Source of the DNA: an uncultured Rhodospirillales bacterium
GTDB taxonomy: Bacteria; Pseudomonadota; Alphaproteobacteria; Acetobacterales; Acetobacteraceae
DNA: 64,000 nucleotides
Reading direction: 5' to 3'
Assembly (NCBI GenBank): GCA_903835235.1
Contig: CAILMF010000001.1
Span: 124,001-188,000, forward strand
Below are positions 8,517 to 16,431 of this stretch, in pieces (positions within the stretch are counted from its first letter, which is position 1; each line of letters begins with the position of its first letter). The position numbers and the translations under genes are program-made. The notes under the pieces are model-generated. The model was not told the DNA's origin, searched no databases, and saw only the letters and a list, made by a program, of their open reading frames with translations.

Positions 8517-9519
8517 CTGACCCGCTCGGGCCGCAGACCTCCGCGAACCATTCTACTTGTTCGCGGTACTCCGAAAGCGTGTCGGCCGGGAACATCAGTG
8601 CGCAGCAATGCTGCACGCCCATCGCGGCCAGCCCGGCGATCTTCTCGCGCAGCACGTCGGGCGATCCCACCAGGTTGGCGACCACCTGCTTGGACAGGTC
8701 CCGCCCGGTGTAGGAGAGCGAGACGCGGTGCGCGACCAGGTCGGAGGCCATGTAGCGCGCCTCGGCTTCCTCCATGGTCTTGCCGACGGTGACGGAGAAC
8801 TGCACCGCCACCTCCACCGCGAGGGGGTCGCGGCCTTGCTCCGCGGTCAGCCGGCGCAGCAGTTGGATTCGCTCGGCCAATTCTTCCCACGGGCGCCAGC
8901 CGGGCAGCCAGCCAGTGCCCCATTTCGCCGCGCGCTCCACGGCGGCGATGTTGTGGCCACCGGGGTAGAGCGAATAGGGCCGCTGCGTCGGCTTCGGCGC
9001 CATGGCGACGTCGCGACACGCATAATACTTGCCGTCGAAGGTCACGCGGTCCTGGGTGAAGAGGGCGTGCATCATGGCCAGCGCCTCGTCCAGCATCTCG
9101 CCGCGATGCGCCGTCTTGGCCAGGCGCGGCGCCCAGGCGGTGAACTCCTCCCGATAGGCGCCGATGCCGACGCCGAGGTCGAAGCGGCCGCCGGACATCG
9201 CATCCAAGGTCGCCGCGGTCTTGGCCAGCCAGAGCGGGTCGCGCATGGCCGGCACGGCCAGGGCGGTGCCGACGCGCAGCCGCGTGGTGGCGGCGGCACA
9301 GAAGGACAGCACCGTCATCAGTTCATAGAAACGCGGCACCTTGCCGGGGAATTTTTGTTCGACGTAGTGCTGGGTGGTGATGTGGTCGTTGCCCCAGACG
9401 CCGTCATAGCCCAGGCGCTCGCACAGCTGCGCCAGGGGCACGAAGTCGGTGGCCTCGACGAAGGGGATGGGGTGCATCACACCCTCGAACCCCGTGGGCA
9501 GGCAGACGCTGAACTTCAT
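8503..9519 (-). CDS. LLM-class (luciferase-like) flavin-dependent oxidoreductase
   Basis: The 338-residue protein has the bacterial-luciferase TIM-barrel pattern: an N-terminal strand MKFSVCLPTG, the LAQLCERLGYDGVWGNDHI helix and strand, then LRVGTALAVPAMRDPLWLAKTAATLD and GGRFDLGVGIGAYREEF. Members use FMNH2 or F420 to oxidise or hydroxylate small organic molecules; which cofactor is used cannot be told from sequence alone. The start overlaps the stop of the next upstream monooxygenase gene by four bases, so the two are translationally coupled. It is the last gene of the reverse-strand cluster and converges on the Bug receptor gene. Confidence 0.85.
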   Translation of the reverse strand: MKFSVCLPTGFEGVMHPIPFVEATDFVPLAQLCERLGYDGVWGNDHITTQHYVEQKFPGKVPRFYELMTVLSFCAAATTRLRVGTALAVPAMRDPLWLAKTAATLDAMSGGRFDLGVGIGAYREEFTAWAPRLAKTAHRGEMLDEALAMMHALFTQDRVTFDGKYYACRDVAMAPKPTQRPYSLYPGGHNIAAVERAAKWGTGWLPGWRPWEELAERIQLLRRLTAEQGRDPLAVEVAVQFSVTVGKTMEEAEARYMASDLVAHRVSLSYTGRDLSKQVVANLVGSPDVLREKIAGLAAMGVQHCCALMFPADTLSEYREQVEWFAEVCGPSGSATSP

Positions 9520-10502
9520 GCGCGGGCTCCCGTCAGGGCGGCGGTCATGGCGGCCGGGGTTTGCAGCGTGGCCAGGGCGATCTCGTCCAGGCCCGCTTCG
9601 TGCAGGGTGGCACAGGCGGCGGCGAGTTCGCTGGGTTCGCCGGCCACGGCGTGGCGGGCGATGACGTCAGGGGTGATCAGCGCCATCGCGGCGTCCCACT
9701 CGCCGGCCTGGGTCAGCGCCCAGAGGCGGGCCTGGTCCAGCAGGGTGCCGGCGGCGGCCAGGTTGGGGGCGTGGTGGGCGCCGCGCAGCACGAAGGCCAG
9801 GCGGCGGCGCACCGGCCCCAGCAGCGCCGCGCGGTCGGCGCCGGGTGGCACCGGCGCGGCATAGACCAGGCTGATGCGGGCGACGCTGCGGCCCTGCGCC
9901 GCCTCCCCCACCACGTCCAGGCATTGCCGGATATAGGCGCCCGAGGAGCCGCCCGAGAGCAGCACGCCATCGGCATGGCGGCCGGCGACGCGCAGCATGG
10001 CCGGGCGCGTGGCGGCGAGGATGATGGGGATGGCGACCGCGCCGCCAACCAGGCCGCGCAGGCCAGGAGCGCTGAACACCTGGCCTTCCAGCTTCACCGC
10101 TTCGCCGGCGAACAGGCCACGGCAGAGCAGGATCGCCTCGCGCAGCGCGGCGGCGGGGTGGGGGGCGGCCAGCGCCGCGGCTTCCCGGTCCGCGGGCGCG
10201 CCGGCGCCGAGGCAGAGCACCACGCGGCCGGGGTGGAGCTCTGCCAGGGCGGCAGCGGCCATGGCCAGGTGGACCGGATGCATGGCGTAGGGGCTCATCG
10301 CCATCAGCGCCACGCGCATGTGCCGCGTGGCCTGCAACGCCACGTGGGCGATGGTGATGGGGTCGCGCAGATAGAGGTGGCTGGCGACCCAGAAGGTGCC
10401 GGCGCCGGCAGCTTCTGCGGCCTGGGCAAGGGCAGGGATTTCCGCCAGCGTCTCGCGGCCTTCGAGGGTGACGCCGAAGCGGCTGGGCCAGGCTGTGTTC
10501 AT
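9516..10502 (-). CDS. Second LLM-class flavin-dependent oxidoreductase
   Basis: The 328-residue protein carries the luciferase-like pattern RFGVTLEGRET, a GAGTFWVASHLYLRDPITIAH segment, LHPGRVVLCLGAGAPAD and the later GRHADGVLLSGGS phosphate-binding loop. It differs considerably from its neighbour, so this is not a recent duplication; the pair may act on successive or related substrates. In this enzyme class FMNH2 or F420 serves as cosubstrate. The 139-base gap to the UGSC-family gene upstream leaves room for a separate promoter, although all genes of the cluster face the same way. Confidence 0.8.
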   Translation of the reverse strand: MNTAWPSRFGVTLEGRETLAEIPALAQAAEAAGAGTFWVASHLYLRDPITIAHVALQATRHMRVALMAMSPYAMHPVHLAMAAAALAELHPGRVVLCLGAGAPADREAAALAAPHPAAALREAILLCRGLFAGEAVKLEGQVFSAPGLRGLVGGAVAIPIILAATRPAMLRVAGRHADGVLLSGGSSGAYIRQCLDVVGEAAQGRSVARISLVYAAPVPPGADRAALLGPVRRRLAFVLRGAHHAPNLAAAGTLLDQARLWALTQAGEWDAAMALITPDVIARHAVAGEPSELAAACATLHEAGLDEIALATLQTPAAMTAALTGARA

Positions 10503-10641
10503 GCGGCCAGCCTAGCCGGTGGTGCCCGGCTGTCGAGGCGGAATCACCGGTGCGCCGGCCGCCGCCTTCACCTGGCCGCGGCGGGAAGAAAGTCTCCGTA
10601 CTGGACCGCGAGCCGGCTGGCGGTGGTGCCGTCGCGCGCCG

Positions 10642-11187
10642 TTACGCGGCGCCGAGCCAGACCTGCTGCGCCTGCGCCACCACCTGCGCCATGCGGGCCT
10701 GCATTTCGGCATCGGTGATGCTGCTGATCGGGTGGTCGATGACGACCGGCTGCAGCCCGGGCATGCCGATGGCGGCGCGGGTCAGCTTGGTCTCGCGCAG
10801 GAATTCGGTGGTGATGATGACGGCGCTGGGCACGCCCAGCTGTTCCAGCGCGATGCCGTCGCGGACGCAGCAGGAGCAGCAGCTGCCGCAATCGCCGATG
10901 GCGGTCAGCACGATGTCGCATTCGGCCGCGATCTGCTGGATCAACTCCGGCGCGGCATCCTTCGAGAAGCTGTGCTTGACGTAGTAATTCACCGCGGCGA
11001 ATTCGTGCTGCGCCTTCAGCGAGGCCAGGCTGCCGCGCAGCAGCTTGTTGGCGTTCCACTTGCTGTTGTCCAGCACGCCCAAGCGCAGCCCGGCCAGCGC
11101 GGTGATGCGCGGCGCCGTGGGGGTGACGGATTGGCGCAGCGCGCCGCGCGGGTCGTAGACGGTCAGGGTATCGATCGTGGTGAGCAT
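10642..11187 (-). CDS. UGSC-family cysteine-rich protein (Cys form of a selenoprotein family)
   Basis: The 181-residue protein contains GDCGSCCSCCVRDG, with Cys at 100, 103, 104, 106 and 107. The C-G-S-C core corresponds to the U-G-S-C motif after which this family, found in marine metagenomic selenoproteomes, is named; here the selenocysteine position is a TGC Cys codon. The N-terminal N-S-K-W-N-A-N-K-L-L stretch and the later VPSAVIITTEFL are also family-like. A thiol redox or metal-binding role is plausible but not proven. The ATG at 11187 is chosen because AGGAGG lies eight bases before it. A GTG at 11205 would overlap the upstream gene. The spacing to that gene is 14 bases, so the two form an operon. 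Confidence 0.72.
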   Translation of the reverse strand: MLTTIDTLTVYDPRGALRQSVTPTAPRITALAGLRLGVLDNSKWNANKLLRGSLASLKAQHEFAAVNYYVKHSFSKDAAPELIQQIAAECDIVLTAIGDCGSCCSCCVRDGIALEQLGVPSAVIITTEFLRETKLTRAAIGMPGLQPVVIDHPISSITDAEMQARMAQVVAQAQQVWLGAA

Positions 11188-11201
11188 GGTGGTTGCCTCC
11201 T

Positions 11202-12332
11202 TCACAGCGCGCAGGTGCCGTCGATGCAGACCGGGCCGCCGGGCTTGGCCTCGACGGGGCCGATACTGCGCAGCACCGGCGTGTTCATGTGGCCCCAGCC
11301 GGGGATGAAGACCGAGAAGCGACCAGCCTCACCGCCCATGACGAACAGATGGATGTTGTCGGCGCTGGGGACGATGGGGATGCGGCTGTCGGGGTCGCGC
11401 TTCACCCATTTGGGCAGGTTGCGGTTGTAGACCTTGCCATAGCGATGGTCGCGGCTGATCAGCCGGAACGCGTTGCCGCTGTGCATCCACAGGTAGTTGC
11501 GGATGTCGCTGCGGGTCCAGCCATGCTGGGCGATGGTATTGGCGTGTTCCAGCCCCAGCACCACCACGCAATGGCCACCCAGCACCGCGTTGTTGCTGCC
11601 GATGGTGCTCATCGCGCTGCACATGGTGTCGAGGATGCCCTCGGGGTCGTTGCATTGGTGGTCGGTGACGCTGTGCGGCGCTTCTGCGGCGATGGCGAAG
11701 ACGGTGCTGTCGGTGGCCGCATAGCCCTTTTCCACGTGGTAGGGGGCGAAGGGGGACTGCGCCTCGTTCTCGGTCACGCAATAACTGTACTTGCCGGGGT
11801 GGCCCAGCGTGGACTTGTCCAGCTCGGCCGGCCAGCCGCCGCCGACATTGAGCATGATGAGCCGCACGGCGCGGCCGATGGTGGCGTTGGCGCGGTTGCC
11901 GCTGCCAAAAGCGTTGCAGCCGCCATTCATGCCGATCTCGGCCGCCAGCGGGCCATTGACGATGATGAGCGGGCTGGCGACATGGGTGGTGGCCTGCACG
12001 CCGTTCAGGTTGAAGGCGCGGTCGGTGATGGCAAGCATCGCTGCGCGCACCACCGGTGCGTATTCCGGGCGGCAGCCGGCCAGCACCATGTTGATGGCCA
12101 GGACTTCGCGCGTCAGCACGCCCCAGCGCGGGGCCACGCGGCATTCCTCGAACTGGGCGTCGCCGCCGAGGGCGGTGATGCAAGCCGCAACCTTCTCCGG
12201 TGTGGGCGGCACCACCGGCAGGCCGTCGGTGAAGCCGCGTTCGTAGTACCACTCGATCAGGTCGGTGCCGGGGGGGACGCTGCCACGGGTCTCGGCGCCG
12301 CCATGCAGGTCTCGTTCGGTAAAGCCGTCCAT
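11202..12332 (-). CDS. Uncharacterised protein co-transcribed with the UGSC-family gene (376 aa)
   Basis: I do not recognise an enzyme family. The protein is soluble, with conserved-looking blocks: WYYERGFTDGLPVVPPT near the N terminus, NGVQATTHVASPLIIVNGP and GMNGGCNAFGSGNRANATIGRA in the middle, NNAVLGGHCVVVLGLEHA, and a C terminus reading PVCIDGTCAL with two Cys five positions apart. The ATG at 12332 follows GCGGAGGC by five bases; alternative ATGs at 12386 and 12380 lack a ribosome-binding site. Its stop is 14 bases before the UGSC-family start, which suggests the two proteins work together, perhaps in a redox or carbon-sulfur/carbon-halogen reaction. That is inference from context only. 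Confidence 0.6.
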   Translation of the reverse strand: MDGFTERDLHGGAETRGSVPPGTDLIEWYYERGFTDGLPVVPPTPEKVAACITALGGDAQFEECRVAPRWGVLTREVLAINMVLAGCRPEYAPVVRAAMLAITDRAFNLNGVQATTHVASPLIIVNGPLAAEIGMNGGCNAFGSGNRANATIGRAVRLIMLNVGGGWPAELDKSTLGHPGKYSYCVTENEAQSPFAPYHVEKGYAATDSTVFAIAAEAPHSVTDHQCNDPEGILDTMCSAMSTIGSNNAVLGGHCVVVLGLEHANTIAQHGWTRSDIRNYLWMHSGNAFRLISRDHRYGKVYNRNLPKWVKRDPDSRIPIVPSADNIHLFVMGGEAGRFSVFIPGWGHMNTPVLRSIGPVEAKPGGPVCIDGTCAL

Positions 12333-12403
12333 GGTCGCCTCCGCTTGCTTCAGGCCAGCTTTCGCCGAAGTGGCATTCATACGCAAGCTGAACCCGATAT
12401 CGG

Positions 12404-13351
12404 TTATTCTTCCACTTTGCGCATCGGTCGGCGGGGCCGCATGGCCTGGCGGATGGCGGCCAGCAGCCCCTCGGCCGCCGGGCTGGGCGGGCGTTCGGCC
12501 AGGCGCAGCACGCCGACCTGGCGCGAGAGCCGCGGCGCGGCCAGGGGGCGGAACACCAGCTCCGGGTCGGCCAGCAAGGGCCCGGCGCCACCCGGCACCA
12601 CCGAGATGCCGGCGCCGGCCCGCACCAGGGCGTAGAGCGTGGCGAACTGGTTCACCGCAATGCCATGGCCGAAGCTGAAGCCCGCCGCGGCGGCAGCACC
12701 GTCCAGCAGGCGGCGGGTGCGGCTTTCCGGCGGCAGGGAGACCAGCCTTTCCCCGCGCAGCGCCGCCAGCTTCACCCGGGCCTGGCCGGCCAGCGGATGG
12801 TCGCGCGGCAGCACCACGTGGAATTCCTCCCGCGCCAGGGGCTCGGTGGTGAAGCCAGGGGGCAGGTCCTCGATGTAGCCCAGGCCGAAATCGGCCAGGC
12901 CGGCGCGCACATCCTCCTGCACCTGGCCCTGGACGCCTTCGCGCAGCTGGATCTCCACGCCCGGGAAGCGGCTGAGATAGCCGGCCAGCAGGGCGGGCAG
13001 CACGCCCTGCCCCAGCGACATGATGCTGGCGATGATGACCTGGCCGCGGCGCTGGTCCGCCAGGTCGCGCATTGCCGCCAGGCCGATGCGCATTTCCGCC
13101 AGCAGGCGTTCGGCCAGGGCGGCGAATTCACGGCCGGCGGGGGTGACGCTGACCTGGCGGGTACTGCGGCTGAACAGGGCGACGCCGAGGAGGGTCTCGA
13201 CCTGCTGGATGGTGCGGGTCAGGGCGGGCTGGCTGGTCTTCAGTTCCACCGCCGCGGCGACGAAGCTGCGGTTCTCCGCCACGGCCACCACCGCGCGGAG
13301 CTGGCGGGTGGAGAGTTCCGGCGCGCGGTGCTTGGGCGGGGGCTTGGCCAT
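12404..13351 (-). CDS. LysR-family transcriptional regulator
   Basis: The 315-residue protein has the LysR winged helix-turn-helix at about residues 12-70 (LSTRQLRAVVAVAENRSF, then the recognition part TSQPALTRTIQQVE and LFSRSTRQVSVTPAGREF), followed by the periplasmic-binding-like effector domain (GQVIIASIMSLGQGVLPALL). The ATG at 13351 is chosen because it gives the normal N-terminal arm. It is encoded just upstream of, and in the same direction as, the UGSC/monooxygenase cluster (71 bases to the next start). It is therefore the obvious candidate regulator of that cluster. The effector is unknown. Confidence 0.88.
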   Translation of the reverse strand: MAKPPPKHRAPELSTRQLRAVVAVAENRSFVAAAVELKTSQPALTRTIQQVETLLGVALFSRSTRQVSVTPAGREFAALAERLLAEMRIGLAAMRDLADQRRGQVIIASIMSLGQGVLPALLAGYLSRFPGVEIQLREGVQGQVQEDVRAGLADFGLGYIEDLPPGFTTEPLAREEFHVVLPRDHPLAGQARVKLAALRGERLVSLPPESRTRRLLDGAAAAAGFSFGHGIAVNQFATLYALVRAGAGISVVPGGAGPLLADPELVFRPLAAPRLSRQVGVLRLAERPPSPAAEGLLAAIRQAMRPRRPMRKVEE

Positions 13352-13413
13352 GCCCGGCCAGGGTAGCTGAAGCCCGCGCCCGGACAATCGGTGGCGGGGA
13401 TGCGCGCGAAGGG

Positions 13414-13442
13414 TTGCAGAGCGGCCGGCCAACGGCTAGAAG
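13414..13442 (+). promoter_or_regulatory. Probable sigma-70 promoter of tRNA-Thr
   Basis: TTGCAG (13414-13419) and TAGAAG (13437-13442) are separated by 17 bases and end 22 bases before the tRNA, a good position for a tRNA promoter. The match is three of six and four of six bases, so the call rests mainly on spacing and position. Confidence 0.45.
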
Positions 13443-13464
13443 CCGCCGCCTGCGACCCTGGTTC

Positions 13465-13539
<75 letters not shown>

Positions 13540-13722
13540 TTGCCCTCAATGGGTTGGCGCGGTTTTCCACGCAGACATACCGGAACATGGCCCTGCGGCG
13601 GCACAGCGGCGTCGCTTTCGCTTCAACCCGCCGCGCCCATTGCCATCAAGCGGAAATCCGTCGCGCGCGCACCCGCGACCAGCGCCGGACGCCCGCCGCC
13701 CCGCTTCAGCGCCGATCCTGCT

Positions 13723-14862
13723 CTACGCCACCTGGGCGTTGAACCGTGCGATCAGGCCGGCGCAGCGCTCGCGGAAGGTGTTGAAGCCCGGGCGCGCGGC
13801 CAACGGCTCGTAAAAGGCCCGCTGCAGCGCCGGCGCGGCGCTCAGCACCACGGCGATGGTGAAGCTGCGATAGTGGCCCAGCAGCGCATCCTGGTGACGG
13901 GCCAGCATCTCCAGCGCCAACGGATGCAGTTGCAGTCGGTAGAGGTGGTCCAGCTGGTCCAGCGGGTCCTGCGGAAAGGGCGGCTCGTCCGCGCCGCCCT
14001 GCCAGAAACGGCCCTCGAAATAGCCATAGGTCAGGTAGGAGCTGACCATCTGCGCGTCGTCCCAGCCCAGCCTGGCCAGGTCGGGCTGCAGCCGGCGATA
14101 GCTGGCGAAGGCCTGCTCCGGCAGGCGGATGCCGGCCAGGCGGGCGGGGTCGTCCATCGCCGCCTCGATCTGCTGGCAGAGCGGCTCGGCCGTGGCCGGC
14201 GCCTCGGCCAGGCCGGCCAAGTCCACCACCTGTTCCAGCATGGCGAACCAGCTGTCCACCGAGGCCTCGCCGGCCTGGGCATAGGAAGCGAAGCGGTCGA
14301 CATGGCCAAGGTAGAGGCCGGGTTGCAGCTGCCGGGCGCTGCCGGGCTGGTCGCCGCCCGCCGCGGTGTTCACCACCAGCAGCCGAACCGGGCCATAGGC
14401 CAGCAGCGCACCGTGCAGGGCGGCCGCCTCGTCTTCGGTCACGCCACCATTGCGCTTGTAGACCAGCACCCGGCGCGCCGCCGCCAGCCTGCGGCAGGTG
14501 GCCATGGCCAGGGCGGTGACGCGCAGGAATTCCGGCGCGTAGGTCTCCAGCAGCGGCGGTCCCGCCAGCAGGCCGCCGCCATTCGGCGCCACCAGACCGC
14601 TGGGGAAGACCAGGCCATGGGCGCTGTCCTCCACCAGGCCGGGGCCGTGCGGCACCAGGTTGTCCAGGTCGTACAATCCGCGGCAGCGCTGCTTCAGCAG
14701 CCTCACCAGCCGCGGCAGGGACAGCGACAGGGCCGTGGTGAACAGGGTGTCGTCGACGACGCCCCAGGCCCGCAGCAGCATGGGCAGCTCGGCATTGTCG
14801 CCCAGCGAGGCGAATTGCCGGGCGATGCCGTGGCGGCGCCGATACGTCTCCAACCCATCCAT
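13723..14862 (-). CDS. Unrecognised soluble protein (379 aa)
   Basis: No family is recognised. The protein is Leu/Ala-rich and mostly helical by pattern, without signal peptide or membrane segment. It has a central region with alternating strands (ARRVLVYKRNGGV, VRLLVVNTAAGGDQPGSA) and a C-terminal half rich in aromatic and helical segments (YLTYGYFEGRFWQ, GHYRSFTIAVV). The ATG at 14862 is preceded by GAAGGGAAG; a GTG at 14907 would add 15 residues and cannot be excluded. The gene lies 73 bases downstream of the DUF3126 gene with the same orientation. Codon use is like its neighbours, so it is probably native. Confidence 0.55.
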   Translation of the reverse strand: MDGLETYRRRHGIARQFASLGDNAELPMLLRAWGVVDDTLFTTALSLSLPRLVRLLKQRCRGLYDLDNLVPHGPGLVEDSAHGLVFPSGLVAPNGGGLLAGPPLLETYAPEFLRVTALAMATCRRLAAARRVLVYKRNGGVTEDEAAALHGALLAYGPVRLLVVNTAAGGDQPGSARQLQPGLYLGHVDRFASYAQAGEASVDSWFAMLEQVVDLAGLAEAPATAEPLCQQIEAAMDDPARLAGIRLPEQAFASYRRLQPDLARLGWDDAQMVSSYLTYGYFEGRFWQGGADEPPFPQDPLDQLDHLYRLQLHPLALEMLARHQDALLGHYRSFTIAVVLSAAPALQRAFYEPLAARPGFNTFRERCAGLIARFNAQVA

Positions 14863-14935
14863 CGCCAGCTTCCCTTCGACCGGGCCGATGCCCGGCTTGG
14901 TGGCCACGCGCCCGCCAAGCCGGCGGGGCCGTCCT

Positions 14936-15187
14936 TCAGTTCGGGCGGCGCTTCGGCGCGGCGCCGGCCTTGGGCAGCGGCGGCAGGTCTTCCTCCAGCA
15001 CAGTCAGGTGGATGGAATAGGAGACCTCGCCCTCATCCTCGTCGCGGTGCAGCGTGCCGATGACCTCGTCCTGCACCGCAACCTCCACCGAAAGCCCGGC
15101 GCGGGCCGGGGCCAGCAGATTGATGCGCTCGGTCCCCAGCAGGCGGCGGAGATAGGCCTGGACACGGTCGATATCGGCTTTGGTCAT
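14936..15187 (-). CDS. DUF3126 family protein
   Basis: The 83-residue protein begins MTKADIDRVQAYLRRLLG and continues with a strand-rich middle (LSVEVAVQDEVIGTLHRDEDEGEVSYS), which is the pattern of the alphaproteobacterial DUF3126 family. Function is unknown for the whole family. The ATG at 15187 is chosen because it gives the family's usual N terminus. It lies upstream of the 379-residue protein and is divergent from the small gene at 15295. Confidence 0.8.
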   Translation of the reverse strand: MTKADIDRVQAYLRRLLGTERINLLAPARAGLSVEVAVQDEVIGTLHRDEDEGEVSYSIHLTVLEEDLPPLPKAGAAPKRRPN

Positions 15188-15294
15188 CGCGGCGGTTCCC
15201 AATGTTTCGGCGCGTTCTATGCACCGGCGGGGCGGTGGGGTCGAGGGGCCGGGCGCGGCGGCACGGCGACGGATTTGGCCATATGGGGCGCGTC

Positions 15295-15495
15295 ATGGCA
15301 GCCTGCATGGCCATGGCCACCGAAGAACCGCCGCCCAAGCCGCCTGCGCCTGCCGCCCGGCCCTCCCCCCAGGCTGAGCGCGAGGCCCGGCTGGCCGCGG
15401 CGCTGCGGGCCAACCTGCGCCGCCGCAAGGCGCAAGCCCGTGCCCGGGCCGAGGATACGCCGGCGCCGGCGCAGGACAGGCCGGCGAAGCCGTAG
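15295..15495 (+). CDS. Small basic protein of unknown function
   Basis: The roughly 66-residue product has a Pro-rich head (EEPPPKPPAPAARPSP) followed by a strongly basic amphipathic helix (REARLAAALRANLRRRKAQA) and an Ala/Pro tail. Similar short basic helical proteins are common upstream of murA in acetobacteria, which is why I believe it. Start choice is uncertain: ATGs lie at 15295, 15307 and 15313, and GGGG before 15295 favours the first. It is divergent from the DUF3126 gene. It may bind nucleic acid because of its charge, but that is a guess. Confidence 0.5.
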   Translation: MAACMAMATEEPPPKPPAPAARPSPQAEREARLAAALRANLRRRKAQARARAEDTPAPAQDRPAKP

Positions 15496-15532
15496 GCCGG
15501 GCTGCGGGGATGCCCGCCTGTCATGGATATCC

Positions 15533-15613
15533 GTCGTGCCAGGGCTTGTCCCGGGCATCCAAGGACCGAACCCTGCCGGTGGGCGGGGATCACCGGGACA
15601 AGCCCGGTGATGA
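15533..15613. repeat. Dispersed palindromic element (REP-like)
   Basis: A perfect 13-bp inverted repeat, GGGCTTGTCCCGG (15542-15554) and CCGGGACAAGCCC (15593-15605), is flanked by imperfectly paired GTCGTG and GGTGATGAC ends. The form, with GTCAT-like ends and a CTTGTCCCGG core, is that of the palindromic intergenic elements scattered in many alphaproteobacterial genomes. It occupies the gap between the small basic-protein gene and dcd. Confidence 0.7.
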
Positions 15614-15655
15614 CGAAAGCGGCGGGTGGCCGCGCCTTGCCGCAGCCAGCCCAGG

Positions 15656-15757
15656 CGACTGATCCGCAGCCCGCGGCGCTGCCGCCTCGGCCGATCAGGC
15701 CGTGTTTCCGGCAGGCTGATTCACGGCCCGCGGCCTTTCCGCCTTGGCCGATCAGGC
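15656..15757. repeat. Two degenerate copies of a dispersed repeat upstream of dcd
   Basis: Two units of about 45 bp lie at 15656-15700 and 15714-15757. Each starts near CTGATC or CTGATTC, contains CCCGCGGC, and ends CGGCCGATCAGGC. The second unit (GGCTGATTCACGGC...CGCCTTGGCCGATCAGG) is nearly the same as the 61-bp tandem units at 56111-56232. The rest of the dcd upstream region (15758-15866) contains nothing I can call. Confidence 0.7.
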
Positions 15758-15866
15758 TCCAAGGTTGCCGCTGGCGGCCGGCTGGGCTAAGGGCTGGCGC
15801 CCTGGTTGCTGGCCGGCGCCAGCCCTTCGCCGCGCCCGCAACGCCGCCCCGTATAGGCCGTTGCCC

Positions 15867-16421
15867 ATGCCCATCATGCCAGACCACTGGATCCGCCGCA
15901 TGGCGGCCGACCACGGCATGATCGAGCCGTTCGTCGAAAGCCAACGCCGCGAGGGCGTGATCAGCTATGGCCTGTCCAGCTATGGCTACGACGCCCGCGT
16001 GGCCGACGAGTTCAAGATCTTCACCAATGTGGACAATGCGCTGGTGGACCCCAAATCCTTCAGCGACAGCAGCTTCGTCACCCGCCAGGGGCCGGTCTGC
16101 ATCATTCCGCCGAACAGCTTCGTGCTGGCCCATACGGTGGAATATTTCCGCGTGCCGCGGGACATCCTGGTGATCTGCCTGGGCAAGTCCACCTATGCCC
16201 GCTGCGGGCTTATCGTGAACGTGACCCCGCTGGAGCCGGAATGGGAAGGCCAGGTGACGATCGAGATCAGCAACACCACGCCGCTGCCGGCCAAGGTCTA
16301 CGCCAATGAGGGCATCTGCCAGTTCCTGTTCCTGCAGGGCGAAAGCGCGCCGGAAGTGAGCTATGCCGACCGCGCTGGCAAGTACATGGGCCAGCGCGGC
16401 GTCGCGCTGCCGCGGCTGTAG
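15867..16421 (+). CDS. dcd: dCTP deaminase
   Basis: Dcd deaminates dCTP to dUTP and so feeds thymidylate synthesis. The 184-residue length is typical. Family motifs seen are [45 protein letters not shown]-like [15 protein letters not shown], and [17 protein letters not shown], which holds the catalytic Glu and substrate contacts. The ATG at 15867 is used; a second ATG at 15876 is also possible. It is followed after 10 bases by murA, probably in one transcript. Confidence 0.96.
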   Translation: MPIMPDHWIRRMAADHGMIEPFVESQRREGVISYGLSSYGYDARVADEFKIFTNVDNALVDPKSFSDSSFVTRQGPVCIIPPNSFVLAHTVEYFRVPRDILVICLGKSTYARCGLIVNVTPLEPEWEGQVTIEISNTTPLPAKVYANEGICQFLFLQGESAPEVSYADRAGKYMGQRGVALPRL

Positions 16422-16431
16422 GGGCGGAGAG

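Noticed and set aside
10870-10900. In-frame selenocysteine (TGA) in the UGSC-family gene
   Set aside because: All motif codons are TGC; no TGA or SECIS-like need.
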